Below, piece by piece: positions 1-6,752 of a DNA stretch of 14,300 nt; the stretch's first letter is position 1; every line of letters starts with the position of its first letter. The stretch covers positions 1 to 14,300 of the forward strand of contig JAOTYV010000102.1 of the NCBI GenBank assembly GCA_029861675.1, read 5' to 3'. Origin of the DNA: Alphaproteobacteria bacterium. Its GTDB lineage: Bacteria; Pseudomonadota; Alphaproteobacteria; UBA8366. A program made the translations under genes and the position numbers. The notes below the pieces were generated by a model. The model was given only the letters and a program-made list of their open reading frames with translations, did no database searches and had not been told where the DNA came from.

Positions 1-321
1 GGGATCGATTTTTACTTTCGGTATCTGCGGACCCTGGCGGCAATGCGCACGACGCCCGGTATGCCGAGCGACCAGGTCCGCGCCGAAGTCGATGTGCAAG
101 TAAACGAGGCGCTGGCGGACCAGGTAATCGCCGGTGACCCGGATCGCGTGCTCGACCAACTCGTCGCCTTCCACGATCAAACCGGCCATTTCGGTACGCT
201 GCTCGCCACCGGTCATGATTGGGACGAAGCCGGCTTATGGAAGCGCTCGATGGCGCTGCTCGCGGAGGATGTGATGCCGCGGTTTCGTCAGCATGCGGAA
301 GCGACGAACCGGGCGCCCTAA
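1..321 (+). CDS. LLM-class flavin-dependent oxidoreductase, C-terminal fragment
   Basis: The reading frame is open from the first base of the window to a TAA at 319-321, so this is the 3' end (106 residues) of a gene that starts upstream. The tail has the character of the bacterial luciferase-like monooxygenase family: a 'GDPDRVLDQL' segment (flow-rate/target-selection helix), then 'TGHFGTLLATGHDWD' and a final helix 'MALLAEDVMPRF'. Family members are F420- or FMNH2-dependent TIM-barrel enzymes that oxidise small organic substrates. The substrate cannot be guessed from this fragment, and the flavin-binding part lies outside the window. An ATG at 43-45 is internal and not a plausible start, because the homologous sequence runs through it. 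A terminator-like hairpin follows 17 bp after the stop. Family call is from pattern recognition only. Confidence 0.8.
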   Translation, partial: GIDFYFRYLRTLAAMRTTPGMPSDQVRAEVDVQVNEALADQVIAGDPDRVLDQLVAFHDQTGHFGTLLATGHDWDEAGLWKRSMALLAEDVMPRFRQHAEATNRAP

Positions 322-338
322 ACGGCTACAAAAAAATG

Positions 339-357
339 CGGCGCGGACGCCGATTTT
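339..357 (+). terminator. Rho-independent terminator-like hairpin after the monooxygenase gene
   Basis: CGGCG (339-343) pairs with CGCCG (348-352) around a CGGA loop. ATTTT follows directly, and a run of seven A lies just upstream (330-336), so the hairpin is flanked by an A-tract and a T-tract. It sits 17 bp after the stop codon at 319-321. The stem is only 5 bp but is all G-C. Confidence 0.5.
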
Positions 358-382
358 GTCGATTTCGACTTGGCCGGAATAA

Positions 383-446
383 CCGATCGGATGCATACTT
401 TCGTATGAATGACAGGTGTCATTGGATGAACCAGACTCCCGGTCTG
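383..446. promoter_or_regulatory. Cluster of four adjacent palindromes, possible operators or structured leader
   Basis: Four inverted repeats lie almost end to end. They are CCGATCGG (383-390); CATAC-TTTC-GTATG (394-407); AATGACA-GG-TGTCATT (408-423); and CAGAC-TCCCG-GTCTG (432-446). All four are perfect. The 16-bp AATGACA-N2-TGTCATT site has the form of a dimeric repressor operator. The last palindrome ends 4 bp before a GGAG motif at 450-453 that precedes a small ORF at 463. The block lies in a 440-bp stretch between the monooxygenase and MFS genes. Whether it acts as DNA (operators) or as RNA (leader structure) is not decided by the sequence. Confidence 0.45.
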
Positions 447-462
447 ATTGGAGTGGTTCGAT

Positions 463-636
463 ATGCGAAAAGACAGCAAATCATCGGAATCGATCTCGCG
501 GGCTAACCGAATTGCCTTGGCCGTTCGATGCGCCCGTTTGCCGGGTCTGGAGCGGCAGGTTCTCCGCAAACGGCTTATTCAGGACAAGTCGTCCGTGGCG
601 GACTCAAGCGCGCAGCCCGAGCGGCGCGCCGGCTGA
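463..636 (+). CDS. Possible small basic protein of 57 aa, unknown function
   Basis: ATG at 463 is preceded by GGAG (450-453) at 9-nt spacing, a reasonable ribosome binding site, and the frame runs to TGA at 634-636. The product is short, charged and soluble, with no signal peptide or membrane segment. Residues around 'LPGLERQVLRKRLIQDKSS' faintly resemble the first part of sigma-factor region 4 (a helix opening with L-x-x-x-E-R-x-x-L), but the recognition helix is absent and the ORF stops there. It could be a decayed sigma or regulator remnant, a genuine small protein, or a chance ORF in a leader region. The rest of the stretch to the MFS gene (637-762) shows no gene. Confidence 0.25.
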   Translation: MRKDSKSSESISRANRIALAVRCARLPGLERQVLRKRLIQDKSSVADSSAQPERRAG

Positions 637-762
637 CGCCGAGCGTCCTGCATTTGCCGCGCGGCTTGCGTTTGAATCGCAAATTGCCGTGTCGGAACCG
701 CCTGTTCCTTTTATAGTGTTGTGGGCCGCGCCGACGCGCGCGGCCGAACAGGGCGGGTCCTC

Positions 763-1953
763 ATGGCCAACAGGCGAAAGGTCATCCTTGCCACCTGCTG
801 TGGCGCACACGGGTTGCAGGACGGCCTGACCGACCTGCTTTACGTCTTGTTGCCGATTCTCGCCCAAGCCTTCGGGCTGACCTATGCACAGGTCGGCGTC
901 ATTCGCGCGGCCAATCGCATCGCGATGTCGACATTCGAACTGCCGTCGGGATTGCTGTCGGAGCGGCTCGGCGAGCGAATATTACTGGTTTTCGGCGTTG
1001 CCTGCGCGGGGGTCGGCTACTTGTCGCTCAGCGTCGCAACGGGATTTGTCACCGTCTTGCTCGGCCTGCTGGTCGCCGGGTTCGGCGCGGCCTTCCAGCA
1101 TTCGCTCTGTTCCGCGATCATCACACGGACCTTCGTCGATGGCGGCCGGCGCGCCGCACTCGGCATCTACAACTCTTCCGGCGATGTCGGCAAGTTGACC
1201 TTTGCGGGTGTCTTTACCTTGGCAATCGGCGTCGGCGCCGCGTGGCGGGACGCGGTTGTCGGTTTCGGACTGATCGCGCTCTTGGCGGCGGCGCTGCTGT
1301 ATCTGGTGTTGGGCCGGCTGCATGCGGGGACCCGCCCGCAGCCTTCGGGCGATGGAGCGGATGCCGGCCCGCGGCCCAAGGGCTGGGGCATCGTCAACCC
1401 GATGGGTTTCGGCGCACTGGCGGTCATGGTGTTTCTCGACACCGCCGTACAATCGGGCTTCCTGACGTTCCTCGCATTCCTGATGATCGAAAAACAGGTT
1501 CCGACCGGCCTTGCTGCGTTCGCGGTGGTGTTGACGCTGGCCGGCGGTGCATTCGGAAAGTTCGGTTGCGGCTTTCTGGCGGAACGGCTCGGCGTCATCC
1601 GTTCGCTGGTGCTGGTCGAGTGCCTGACCGCCCTTGGCATCCTGACCGTGTTGATGGCGCCCACGATGGTTGCCTTCATCCTGCTGCCGGTGTTGGGCAT
1701 GGCGTTACAGGGCGCATCGTCGATCACTTATGGCACGGTGGGCGATCTGGTGCGCGGCGACCGGCAGTCGCGGGGATTCGCCGCCATCTACACAATCGCC
1801 AATGCCGGCGCCATCGCGGCGCCCATCGCCTTCGGCCTGATCGGCGATCGCTTCGGCCTGACTCCGGCAATGGTCGCGATGGCCTGCGTGGTCTTGCTGC
1901 CGCTGCCGTTCTGCCTGATTCTCCGTCCGGCGCTGTCCGCGAAATCCGCTTGA
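763..1953 (+). CDS. MFS transporter, 12 transmembrane segments
   Basis: The product is 396 residues, the usual size of a major facilitator superfamily permease, and alternates hydrophobic helices with short loops across its whole length. A basic N-terminus ('MANRRK') is followed by helix 1. The cytoplasmic loop after helix 2 has the MFS motif-A-like 'PSGLLSERLGERILL', repeated in the second half as 'CGFLAERLGVIRSL' after helix 8. The longest loop, rich in Gly, Pro and Asp, lies between helices 6 and 7 ('LHAGTRPQPSGDGADAG'), as expected for the 6+6 architecture. ATG 763 is preferred over the upstream GTG at 721 because it begins just before helix 1 and has a weak purine-rich GGGCGGG upstream. 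The gene converges on the flavoprotein gene with only 9 bp between stops. Substrate unknown; an organic acid or hydrophobic compound would fit the catabolic context, which is inference. Confidence 0.85.
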   Translation: MANRRKVILATCCGAHGLQDGLTDLLYVLLPILAQAFGLTYAQVGVIRAANRIAMSTFELPSGLLSERLGERILLVFGVACAGVGYLSLSVATGFVTVLLGLLVAGFGAAFQHSLCSAIITRTFVDGGRRAALGIYNSSGDVGKLTFAGVFTLAIGVGAAWRDAVVGFGLIALLAAALLYLVLGRLHAGTRPQPSGDGADAGPRPKGWGIVNPMGFGALAVMVFLDTAVQSGFLTFLAFLMIEKQVPTGLAAFAVVLTLAGGAFGKFGCGFLAERLGVIRSLVLVECLTALGILTVLMAPTMVAFILLPVLGMALQGASSITYGTVGDLVRGDRQSRGFAAIYTIANAGAIAAPIAFGLIGDRFGLTPAMVAMACVVLLPLPFCLILRPALSAKSA

Positions 1954-1962
1954 GAAGACGCT

Positions 1963-3363
1963 CTATCTGTTGCCGGCGATGTGTTCGGCCGCGCACAGGC
2001 CGGTAATGACCGCCTTGGAGAGCCCGCCGATATAGGCGGCGCGCGGCCCGCCTTCCGCGCCGGCGCTGCAGGAACCGACCGCATACAGTCCCGGAATTGG
2101 CGCGCCGCTCGCGTCCAGCGTGCGGGCCTCGCGGTCGATGGCGATACCGCCGAAGGAATAGGTGATGCCGGCGCAGGCCAGGATCGCGCGGAACGGCGGC
2201 TTGACGATCGGACGGGCGTTGCCGCGGGTGTTGCTGCGCACCGGTGACAAGGCGTCGAGCGTATCGGTCTCCATAGCCGCGTTATGAGCATCCACCGTCT
2301 CCTGCAGCGCATCGGCCGGCAGGCCGGCGAGGTCGGCGAGCTCGGCGATCGTCGAGGCTTGCAGTACGGTGCCGCCGGCGCGGATGAACGTGTCGTTGAT
2401 GGTCGGCGGATAGCTCTGGTCGGCGGCCACGGTGGTCCAGATCTCTTCGTCGAACACCACGACGATGCCGCGCGGGTCGGGCAACCGGGCCGTTTCATTC
2501 GCCATATAAACGCCACTGATACCTTCGTCGCAGTAGCGTTGGGCGTTGGCGTCGACCAGCACGCCCGAGCCGGCGGCGTGGTCGAGAATGGGATAGGGCC
2601 ACAATTTCTCGTTCTCGAACACCTCGCGGCCGAGCAGATGGCCGTAAAAATGCGCCATATCGATGAGCCGGGCGCCGGCTTGCCGGGCCATTGCAACACC
2701 GTCCCCATTGCCGGTGCCGGCATTGCGGCGGAACAGCGCGTCCGGCGTCTTGCAGATATGCTCGCGCACCAGCATTTCGTTGCTATGATAGCCGCCGTCG
2801 GCAATGACGACGACCGGTGCGCGCAATTCTGTCTCCACCCCGTCCTGGACCGTTGCCACGCCGGCAACCCGGCGATCTTCGATGATCAACCGGTCGGCCC
2901 GGACTCCGCGCATGACCCGGCCCTGGCGCGTCGCCAGATTGGCGGTAAGCGTCCGCAGCAGCACATCTGGGCCGCGGCCCTGCCAGTTCAGGCCGGGCGC
3001 GCGCGGCCGCGGCGGCGCCAGTACCCAGCGCATCCATTCCTGCGGTCCCGCTTTGATGAATTTGGCGCCCTGGCCGCGCATCCAATCGATGGCGCGCGGG
3101 CTCTCTTCAGCGAGTTGACGGGTGAGCCCTTGGTCGGTTAGCCCGCCGGTCACGCCTTCGATCGCGTCGTGCAACGCGTCGGCGTCCTGCGCCATGTCCT
3201 TGAACGCCACATGGACCAGCCCGCCGGCATAGCGCGAATTGCAGGGGTAGCGTTCGTCGCCGCCCTGTTCCAGGACGACCGGCCGCAGGCCGAGCTCCGC
3301 CGCCCGGTTGGCGGTGGTTAAACCGGCCAACCCGCCGCCGATGATGATGAGGTCGTGATCCAT
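1963..3363 (-). CDS. FAD-dependent oxidoreductase of the fumarate reductase / tricarballylate dehydrogenase type
   Basis: 466 residues. A classical Rossmann FAD site opens the protein: 'LIIIGGGLAGLTTANRAAELG' split around GGGLAG at residues 9-14, with E32 at the end of beta-2. The C-terminal FAD-binding segment is also clear ('GGIAIDREARTLD', then 'IPGLYAVGSCSAG' and 'YIGGLSKAVITG'), as in fumarate reductase flavoprotein subunits, 3-ketosteroid 1-dehydrogenases and TcuA. No heme or Fe-S domain is attached and there is no Tat signal, so a soluble cytoplasmic flavoprotein is expected. Such enzymes oxidise or reduce a C-C bond alpha,beta to a carboxylate or keto group; which one cannot be told here. 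ATG 3363 has a strong GGAGG (3373-3377) 9 nt upstream. The gene starts 19 bp after a membrane miniprotein gene on the same strand, suggesting one transcript. Confidence 0.85.
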   Translation of the reverse strand: MDHDLIIIGGGLAGLTTANRAAELGLRPVVLEQGGDERYPCNSRYAGGLVHVAFKDMAQDADALHDAIEGVTGGLTDQGLTRQLAEESPRAIDWMRGQGAKFIKAGPQEWMRWVLAPPRPRAPGLNWQGRGPDVLLRTLTANLATRQGRVMRGVRADRLIIEDRRVAGVATVQDGVETELRAPVVVIADGGYHSNEMLVREHICKTPDALFRRNAGTGNGDGVAMARQAGARLIDMAHFYGHLLGREVFENEKLWPYPILDHAAGSGVLVDANAQRYCDEGISGVYMANETARLPDPRGIVVVFDEEIWTTVAADQSYPPTINDTFIRAGGTVLQASTIAELADLAGLPADALQETVDAHNAAMETDTLDALSPVRSNTRGNARPIVKPPFRAILACAGITYSFGGIAIDREARTLDASGAPIPGLYAVGSCSAGAEGGPRAAYIGGLSKAVITGLCAAEHIAGNR

Positions 3364-3382
3364 GGTGCGCCGCCTCCGTCGT

Positions 3383-3607
3383 TTATTGTGGGAGCAACAT
3401 GTCGGTGATGATGACGGTAAGCTCGGTCAGCGTCTTCATCAGCAACCCGCCAAGACCGCCGACCGCCACGCCGACGACGATCCAGACGGGAGGAGCGCCG
3501 GCGCCGAGCACCGCCCAGAGCGCGAGAACGATTGGCGCTATCGCAATCAGACCCGCGATCACCGCGCCGAATTTCACCATGATGCTCACCGCGGGATATT
3601 TCTCCAT
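3383..3607 (-). CDS. Small two-helix inner-membrane protein, 74 aa
   Basis: The 74-residue product has a short soluble N-terminus ('MEKYPAVSIMVKF'), a first hydrophobic helix of about 22 residues (14-35, 'GAVIAGLIAIAPIVLALWAV'), a Gly/Ala/Pro turn, a second hydrophobic helix (41-56, 'VWIVVGVAVGGLGGLL'), and an amphipathic tail ('MKTLTELTVIITDMLLPQ'). I do not recognise a family. Its start is supported by GGGGAG (3617-3622) with 9-nt spacing. It lies 19 bp upstream of the FAD oxidoreductase gene on the same strand, so both are probably co-transcribed. A membrane anchor, quinone-side partner or small subunit for the flavoprotein is possible but is inference from position only. Confidence 0.7.
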   Translation of the reverse strand: MEKYPAVSIMVKFGAVIAGLIAIAPIVLALWAVLGAGAPPVWIVVGVAVGGLGGLLMKTLTELTVIITDMLLPQ

Positions 3608-3754
3608 GCGCGTAGTCTCCCCGTTCCGATCTCAGTTAAGATTATTCTGTGCGGTCACGCCGCCGGACGGCGGCGCGGGAGAGGCATTCTACCGCCTCGG
3701 TGCCGCGTGCTCTATGGTTCGAGATGGAATGATTGAAAAAAGGGGAAATCCGTC
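3608..3754. promoter_or_regulatory. Divergent intergenic region with an 18-bp palindrome
   Basis: This 147-bp gap separates the minus-strand miniprotein/flavoprotein pair from the plus-strand DUF4392 gene, so it must hold promoters for both. Its centre contains CGCCGCCG-GA-CGGCGGCG (3658-3675), a perfect 8-bp inverted repeat that could be an operator shared by both directions. An A/T-rich stretch at 3634-3650 ('AGTTAAGATTATTCTGT') is a candidate -10 area for the minus-strand unit. No convincing -35/-10 pair was found. AGGGGA precedes the plus-strand ATG at 3755. Confidence 0.35.
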
Positions 3755-4723
3755 ATGCATGAGCTGATCGACCGCATCGTCAATCTGGATATTGGCAACC
3801 GCGGCGTCGCCGGCTTGTACGCGCCCGCGCGGGCGCTGACCGATGCGCCGCTCTGTCTTACCGCCGCGCGCTGTTTCGCCGGCTTGCAGCCGGGCGAGCG
3901 GGTTTTCATTTTGACCGGCTCACTGACCCGGTCCGCCGTCAACGACCGCATCGCCGAAAACGATGGCCCGATCGGCGCTGCCGTCCTGGCCCGGGCGATT
4001 ACCCTCGGATTCAACGCCATCCCGGTGATCCTGGCGGACCGGTCGATCCTCGGCACGCTCGGCCGCATGACGGAGCTGGCGGGACCCAATATCATGCCGC
4101 TGGAAGAGGCGGAAATCGCAACCGCGCTGCCGCGCTTCACCGGCGTTACAGTCATGGACGGCATATCGTCGGATGACGCCGCCGCCCCGGCGGAGTGCAA
4201 GCGATTGATGGAAACCTATGCGCCGAAGGTGGTGCTGTCGGTCGAGCGTGCCGGCCTGACCGCGGACGGCACCTACCGTAATATGCTGGGGCAGGACTAC
4301 ACGGAAGGCCGCGCCAAGCTCGACCATGTCATCAGCGAAGCGGCGGCGGCCGGCATACCCACCATCGGCATCGGCGACGGTGGCAATGAAATCGGCATGG
4401 GGGCGGTGAAGGAGGCGGTGCACGCTCATATCCCCCATGGCGAGGTGCTGTGTTCCGAGGTCGCGACCGATGTTCTGATTCCCGCCGGCGTCTCGAATTG
4501 GGGCTGCTACGGCGTGGCCGCGTCGCTTGCGATCCTCACCGGCAACGCGCGGCTCGCGCACGCCGCCGAACTGGAACGCCGCCTGATCGAATCGTCGGCT
4601 TCCGTTGGTCTGGTCGACGGCACCACGGGCATGCTCGATCCGACCGTCGACGGGCTGCCGGTCGCGGTCCATGCGGGGCTGGTCGAGATGCTGCAGAACG
4701 TCGTACAGCGGGCGTTGCGCTAA
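3755..4723 (+). CDS. DUF4392 (D-glutamate cyclase-like C-terminal domain) protein
   Basis: 322 residues, a stand-alone version of the domain found at the C-terminus of D-glutamate cyclase (DGLUCY), which converts D-glutamate to 5-oxo-D-proline. The family signatures I recognise are 'TGSLTRSAVNDRIAENDGP' (residues 54-72, including the acidic NDGP), 'VERAGLTADGTYRNMLG' (163-179) and the glycine-rich 'GIGDGGNEIGMG' (205-216). A further conserved-looking stretch is 'LIPAGVSNWGCYGVAA'. There is no signal peptide. ATG 3755 has AGGGGA about 9 nt upstream. The next gene is 102 bp downstream with a terminator-like hairpin between them, so it is probably not in one operon with the crotonase. Family assignment is fairly firm; the reaction in this organism is not proven, and another 2-amino or 2-hydroxy acid substrate is possible. 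Confidence 0.75.
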   Translation: MHELIDRIVNLDIGNRGVAGLYAPARALTDAPLCLTAARCFAGLQPGERVFILTGSLTRSAVNDRIAENDGPIGAAVLARAITLGFNAIPVILADRSILGTLGRMTELAGPNIMPLEEAEIATALPRFTGVTVMDGISSDDAAAPAECKRLMETYAPKVVLSVERAGLTADGTYRNMLGQDYTEGRAKLDHVISEAAAAGIPTIGIGDGGNEIGMGAVKEAVHAHIPHGEVLCSEVATDVLIPAGVSNWGCYGVAASLAILTGNARLAHAAELERRLIESSASVGLVDGTTGMLDPTVDGLPVAVHAGLVEMLQNVVQRALR

Positions 4724-4786
4724 CCCCGCGGCGCGCGGCGGTCTTGCCCTGTGGCACCGCGCGTGTACCGTTGCGCCAATGATCCC

Positions 4787-4807
4787 GCGCCCGGTTTGGG
4801 CGCTTTA
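4787..4807 (+). terminator. GC hairpin followed by TTTA between the DUF4392 and crotonase genes
   Basis: GCGCCC (4787-4792) and GGGCGC (4798-4803) form a perfect 6-bp stem with a GGTTT loop, followed by TTTA. It lies 63 bp after the DUF4392 stop and ends about 20 bp before the crotonase ATG (4826). It may end the upstream transcript, or act in the leader of the crotonase mRNA. The T-tract is short, so termination strength is doubtful. Confidence 0.35.
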
Positions 4808-4825
4808 CGGTGACAGAGCCGAACC

Positions 4826-5602
4826 ATGCCGATCGATTTCGAAGTCGACGATCAAGGCGTTGCCCTGATCGTCATCAACCGTCCGGAGCGGATGAACGCG
4901 ATGGACGCGGAACACTACGCGGCGCTGTCGCAATGCTGGATGACGGTGCGCGACGACCCGGCGATCCGCTGCGCCATCGTCACCGGGGCGGGCGAGAAAT
5001 CCTTCACCGCCGGGGCCGATCTCAAGGCGTTCGTCAACCGCGAGCCGGCGATGCACGAAAACTGGCTGACCCAGAAGGATCAAATCCTCAACCGGGGGCT
5101 CGAAGTCTGGAAGCCGGTCATCGCGGCGGTTAACGGCTACTGTCTCGGCGGCGGCATGACATTGCTGATGGCGGCCGATATCCGTCTTGCGGTGCCGGAG
5201 GCGACCTTTGGCCTGTCGGAGGTGAAGCGCGGGCTGGTGCCCGGCAATGGCGGTACGCAGCGGGTGATGCAGCAATTCCCCTACGCCATCGCCATGGAAA
5301 TCCTGCTGACCGGCGACCGGTTCGGCACCGACAAGGCCGAGCGCTGGGGGCTGATCAACGCGGTGGTCGAGCGGGACGCGCTGATGGACACCGCCCGCGA
5401 CTATGCGCGGCGCGTGGCCGAGAACGCGCCGCTGGCGGTGCAGGGGGCGAAAGAGCTGGCGATCCGCTCCTACGACATGGACCTGGCCACCGGGTTGCGT
5501 TGGGAAGCGGCGACCAACACCATGCTGCGTTTCAGTAAGGATCTTAAGGAAGGCACGAAAGCCTTTGCCGAGAAACGCAAACCGAACTTCAAGGCGGAGT
5601 AG
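4826..5602 (+). CDS. Crotonase-fold enoyl-CoA hydratase/isomerase family protein lacking one catalytic Glu
   Basis: 258 residues, full length for the family. CoA-binding and oxyanion-hole segments are intact: 'SFTAGADLKAF' (59-69) and 'KPVIAAVNGYCLGGG' (96-110). The second catalytic region reads 'FGLSEVKRGLVPGNGGTQR' (128-146). By my alignment with rat mitochondrial enoyl-CoA hydratase, E132 corresponds to Glu164, but the Glu144 position is T112 ('GGGMT' instead of 'GGGCE'); the 20-residue distance between the two positions is preserved. A single-glutamate crotonase may be an isomerase, hydrolase or lyase rather than a standard hydratase. The C-terminus 'EGTKAFAEKRKPNF' is typical of the family. 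It is the first gene of a trio (9- and 10-bp gaps) with the thiolase-like and DUF35 genes. The ribosome binding site is weak, but no better start exists nearby. Confidence 0.88.
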   Translation: MPIDFEVDDQGVALIVINRPERMNAMDAEHYAALSQCWMTVRDDPAIRCAIVTGAGEKSFTAGADLKAFVNREPAMHENWLTQKDQILNRGLEVWKPVIAAVNGYCLGGGMTLLMAADIRLAVPEATFGLSEVKRGLVPGNGGTQRVMQQFPYAIAMEILLTGDRFGTDKAERWGLINAVVERDALMDTARDYARRVAENAPLAVQGAKELAIRSYDMDLATGLRWEAATNTMLRFSKDLKEGTKAFAEKRKPNFKAE

Positions 5603-5611
5603 GGACAGCGC

Positions 5612-6742
5612 ATGCGCGGCAAGGTCGTCATCGCCGGCATCGGCCATACCAAGTTCGGCTCGCTGCCGGGCCGCTCGACGATTTCCATGAATGTCGAAGC
5701 CTGCCGCAAGGCGCTTGCCGACGCCGGCGTGGAAAAGTCGGCGGTGGATGCGCTCTACGTCAAATATCCAACTTCCGCCTATGAGAGCAAGTACGGCCAA
5801 AGCCTGGCCGAGGCGATGGGCGTGCATCCGCGTATCGGCGGTGTCTGGGATCAGGCGGGTGCGTCCAACGCCTCGATGATCGCCTTCGCCGCCATGGCGA
5901 TCGAGGCGGGACAATGCGAGGTGGCGCTGGTAACCGGGGCCGACAATCCGAAATCCGGCACCCGCCAGGCCTATGCGCGGATGCGCAACGGCGACGGTGC
6001 GGCGAGCTACGGCTGGTTCGGGGTCGCACCGGGATACGCCATGATCGCCCGCCGCCACATGGAGCAATACGGCACCACGCACGCGCAGCTTGGCGCGATC
6101 GCCGTTGCCTGCCGGGCGCACGGGGCGGAGAATCCGAACGCCCAGCTTCGCAAGCCGATCACGCTGGACGAGTATTTCAATTCCCGCTGGATCGTCGATC
6201 CGCTGCGCCGCGACGATTGCTGCCTGGTATCGGATTCGGGCGGCGCCGTACTGGTGATGAGCGCGGCGCGGGCCAAGCGACTCAAGGTGCCGGCGCCGGT
6301 ACCGGTCCTGGGCTTCGGCCAGGGCCAGACTTCGTGGGAGGTGGCGCTGCGCCCCGACATGACCTCGACCGAGGCCGTGGTGTCGGGCAAGACCGCGTTC
6401 GCCATGGCGGGCCTGAAGCCGAAGGACATCGACGTCGCCCAACTGTACGACTGTTTCACCATTACCCCGTTGATGACGCTGGAAGATTACGGATTTTGTA
6501 AGAAAGGCGAGGGCGGTTCATTCGTCGAGGACGGCGCCCTTCACCGCAATGGCGCGCTGCCGACCAACACCAGTGGCGGGCTGCTGTCCGAGACCGGTAT
6601 GCCCGGCATGCAGCTCATCATCGAGGGCGTGCGCCAGATGCGCGGCACCGCCAATCTGCAAGTGAAGGGGGCGCAAAAATGTCTGGTCAGCAACCAGGGC
6701 GGCGTGATGCATACGCATTCGACGCTCATTCTCGGGCAGTGA
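5612..6742 (+). CDS. Thiolase-like protein (SCPx/Ltp2 type) without the nucleophilic cysteine
   Basis: 376 residues of thiolase fold, of the lipid-transfer-protein subgroup. Where thiolases have the acylated cysteine (Cys-Ser-x-Gly), this protein has 'AGASNAS' (82-88), with Ala at the expected Cys position, so Claisen thiolysis is unlikely. Other conserved parts are 'LYDCFTITPL' (278-287, Y279-D280), 'NTSGGLLSETG' (319-329) and the C-terminal 'NQGGVMHTHSTLILG' (361-375). This cysteine-less pattern is known from Ltp2-type retro-aldolases, which work with a DUF35 partner to cleave beta-hydroxyacyl-CoAs in steroid side-chain degradation; exactly such a DUF35 gene follows 10 bp later. AGGGA (5601-5605) overlaps the crotonase stop and precedes ATG 5612, so the trio is tightly coupled. 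Substrate unknown; a scaffold acyltransferase or inactive paralogue is the alternative. Confidence 0.85.
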   Translation: MRGKVVIAGIGHTKFGSLPGRSTISMNVEACRKALADAGVEKSAVDALYVKYPTSAYESKYGQSLAEAMGVHPRIGGVWDQAGASNASMIAFAAMAIEAGQCEVALVTGADNPKSGTRQAYARMRNGDGAASYGWFGVAPGYAMIARRHMEQYGTTHAQLGAIAVACRAHGAENPNAQLRKPITLDEYFNSRWIVDPLRRDDCCLVSDSGGAVLVMSAARAKRLKVPAPVPVLGFGQGQTSWEVALRPDMTSTEAVVSGKTAFAMAGLKPKDIDVAQLYDCFTITPLMTLEDYGFCKKGEGGSFVEDGALHRNGALPTNTSGGLLSETGMPGMQLIIEGVRQMRGTANLQVKGAQKCLVSNQGGVMHTHSTLILGQ

Positions 6743-6752
6743 GGACACGGCA

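Noticed and set aside
684..717. TTGCCG ... TATAGT as a promoter for the MFS gene
   Set aside because: The spacer is 22 bp, outside the normal 16-18 bp range; a real promoter may be nearby but I could not assign it.
1788..2867. 359-codon minus-strand ORF within the fumarate-reductase-type flavoprotein gene
   Set aside because: Same strand but a different frame from the flavoprotein; Arg/Pro/Ala/Ser-rich shadow without motifs.
4805..6442. 545-codon ORF on the minus strand opposite the crotonase and thiolase-like genes
   Set aside because: It is rich in Arg, His and Gly without recognisable motifs and lies antisense to two clearly conserved genes. Long antisense frames are usual in high-GC coding DNA.
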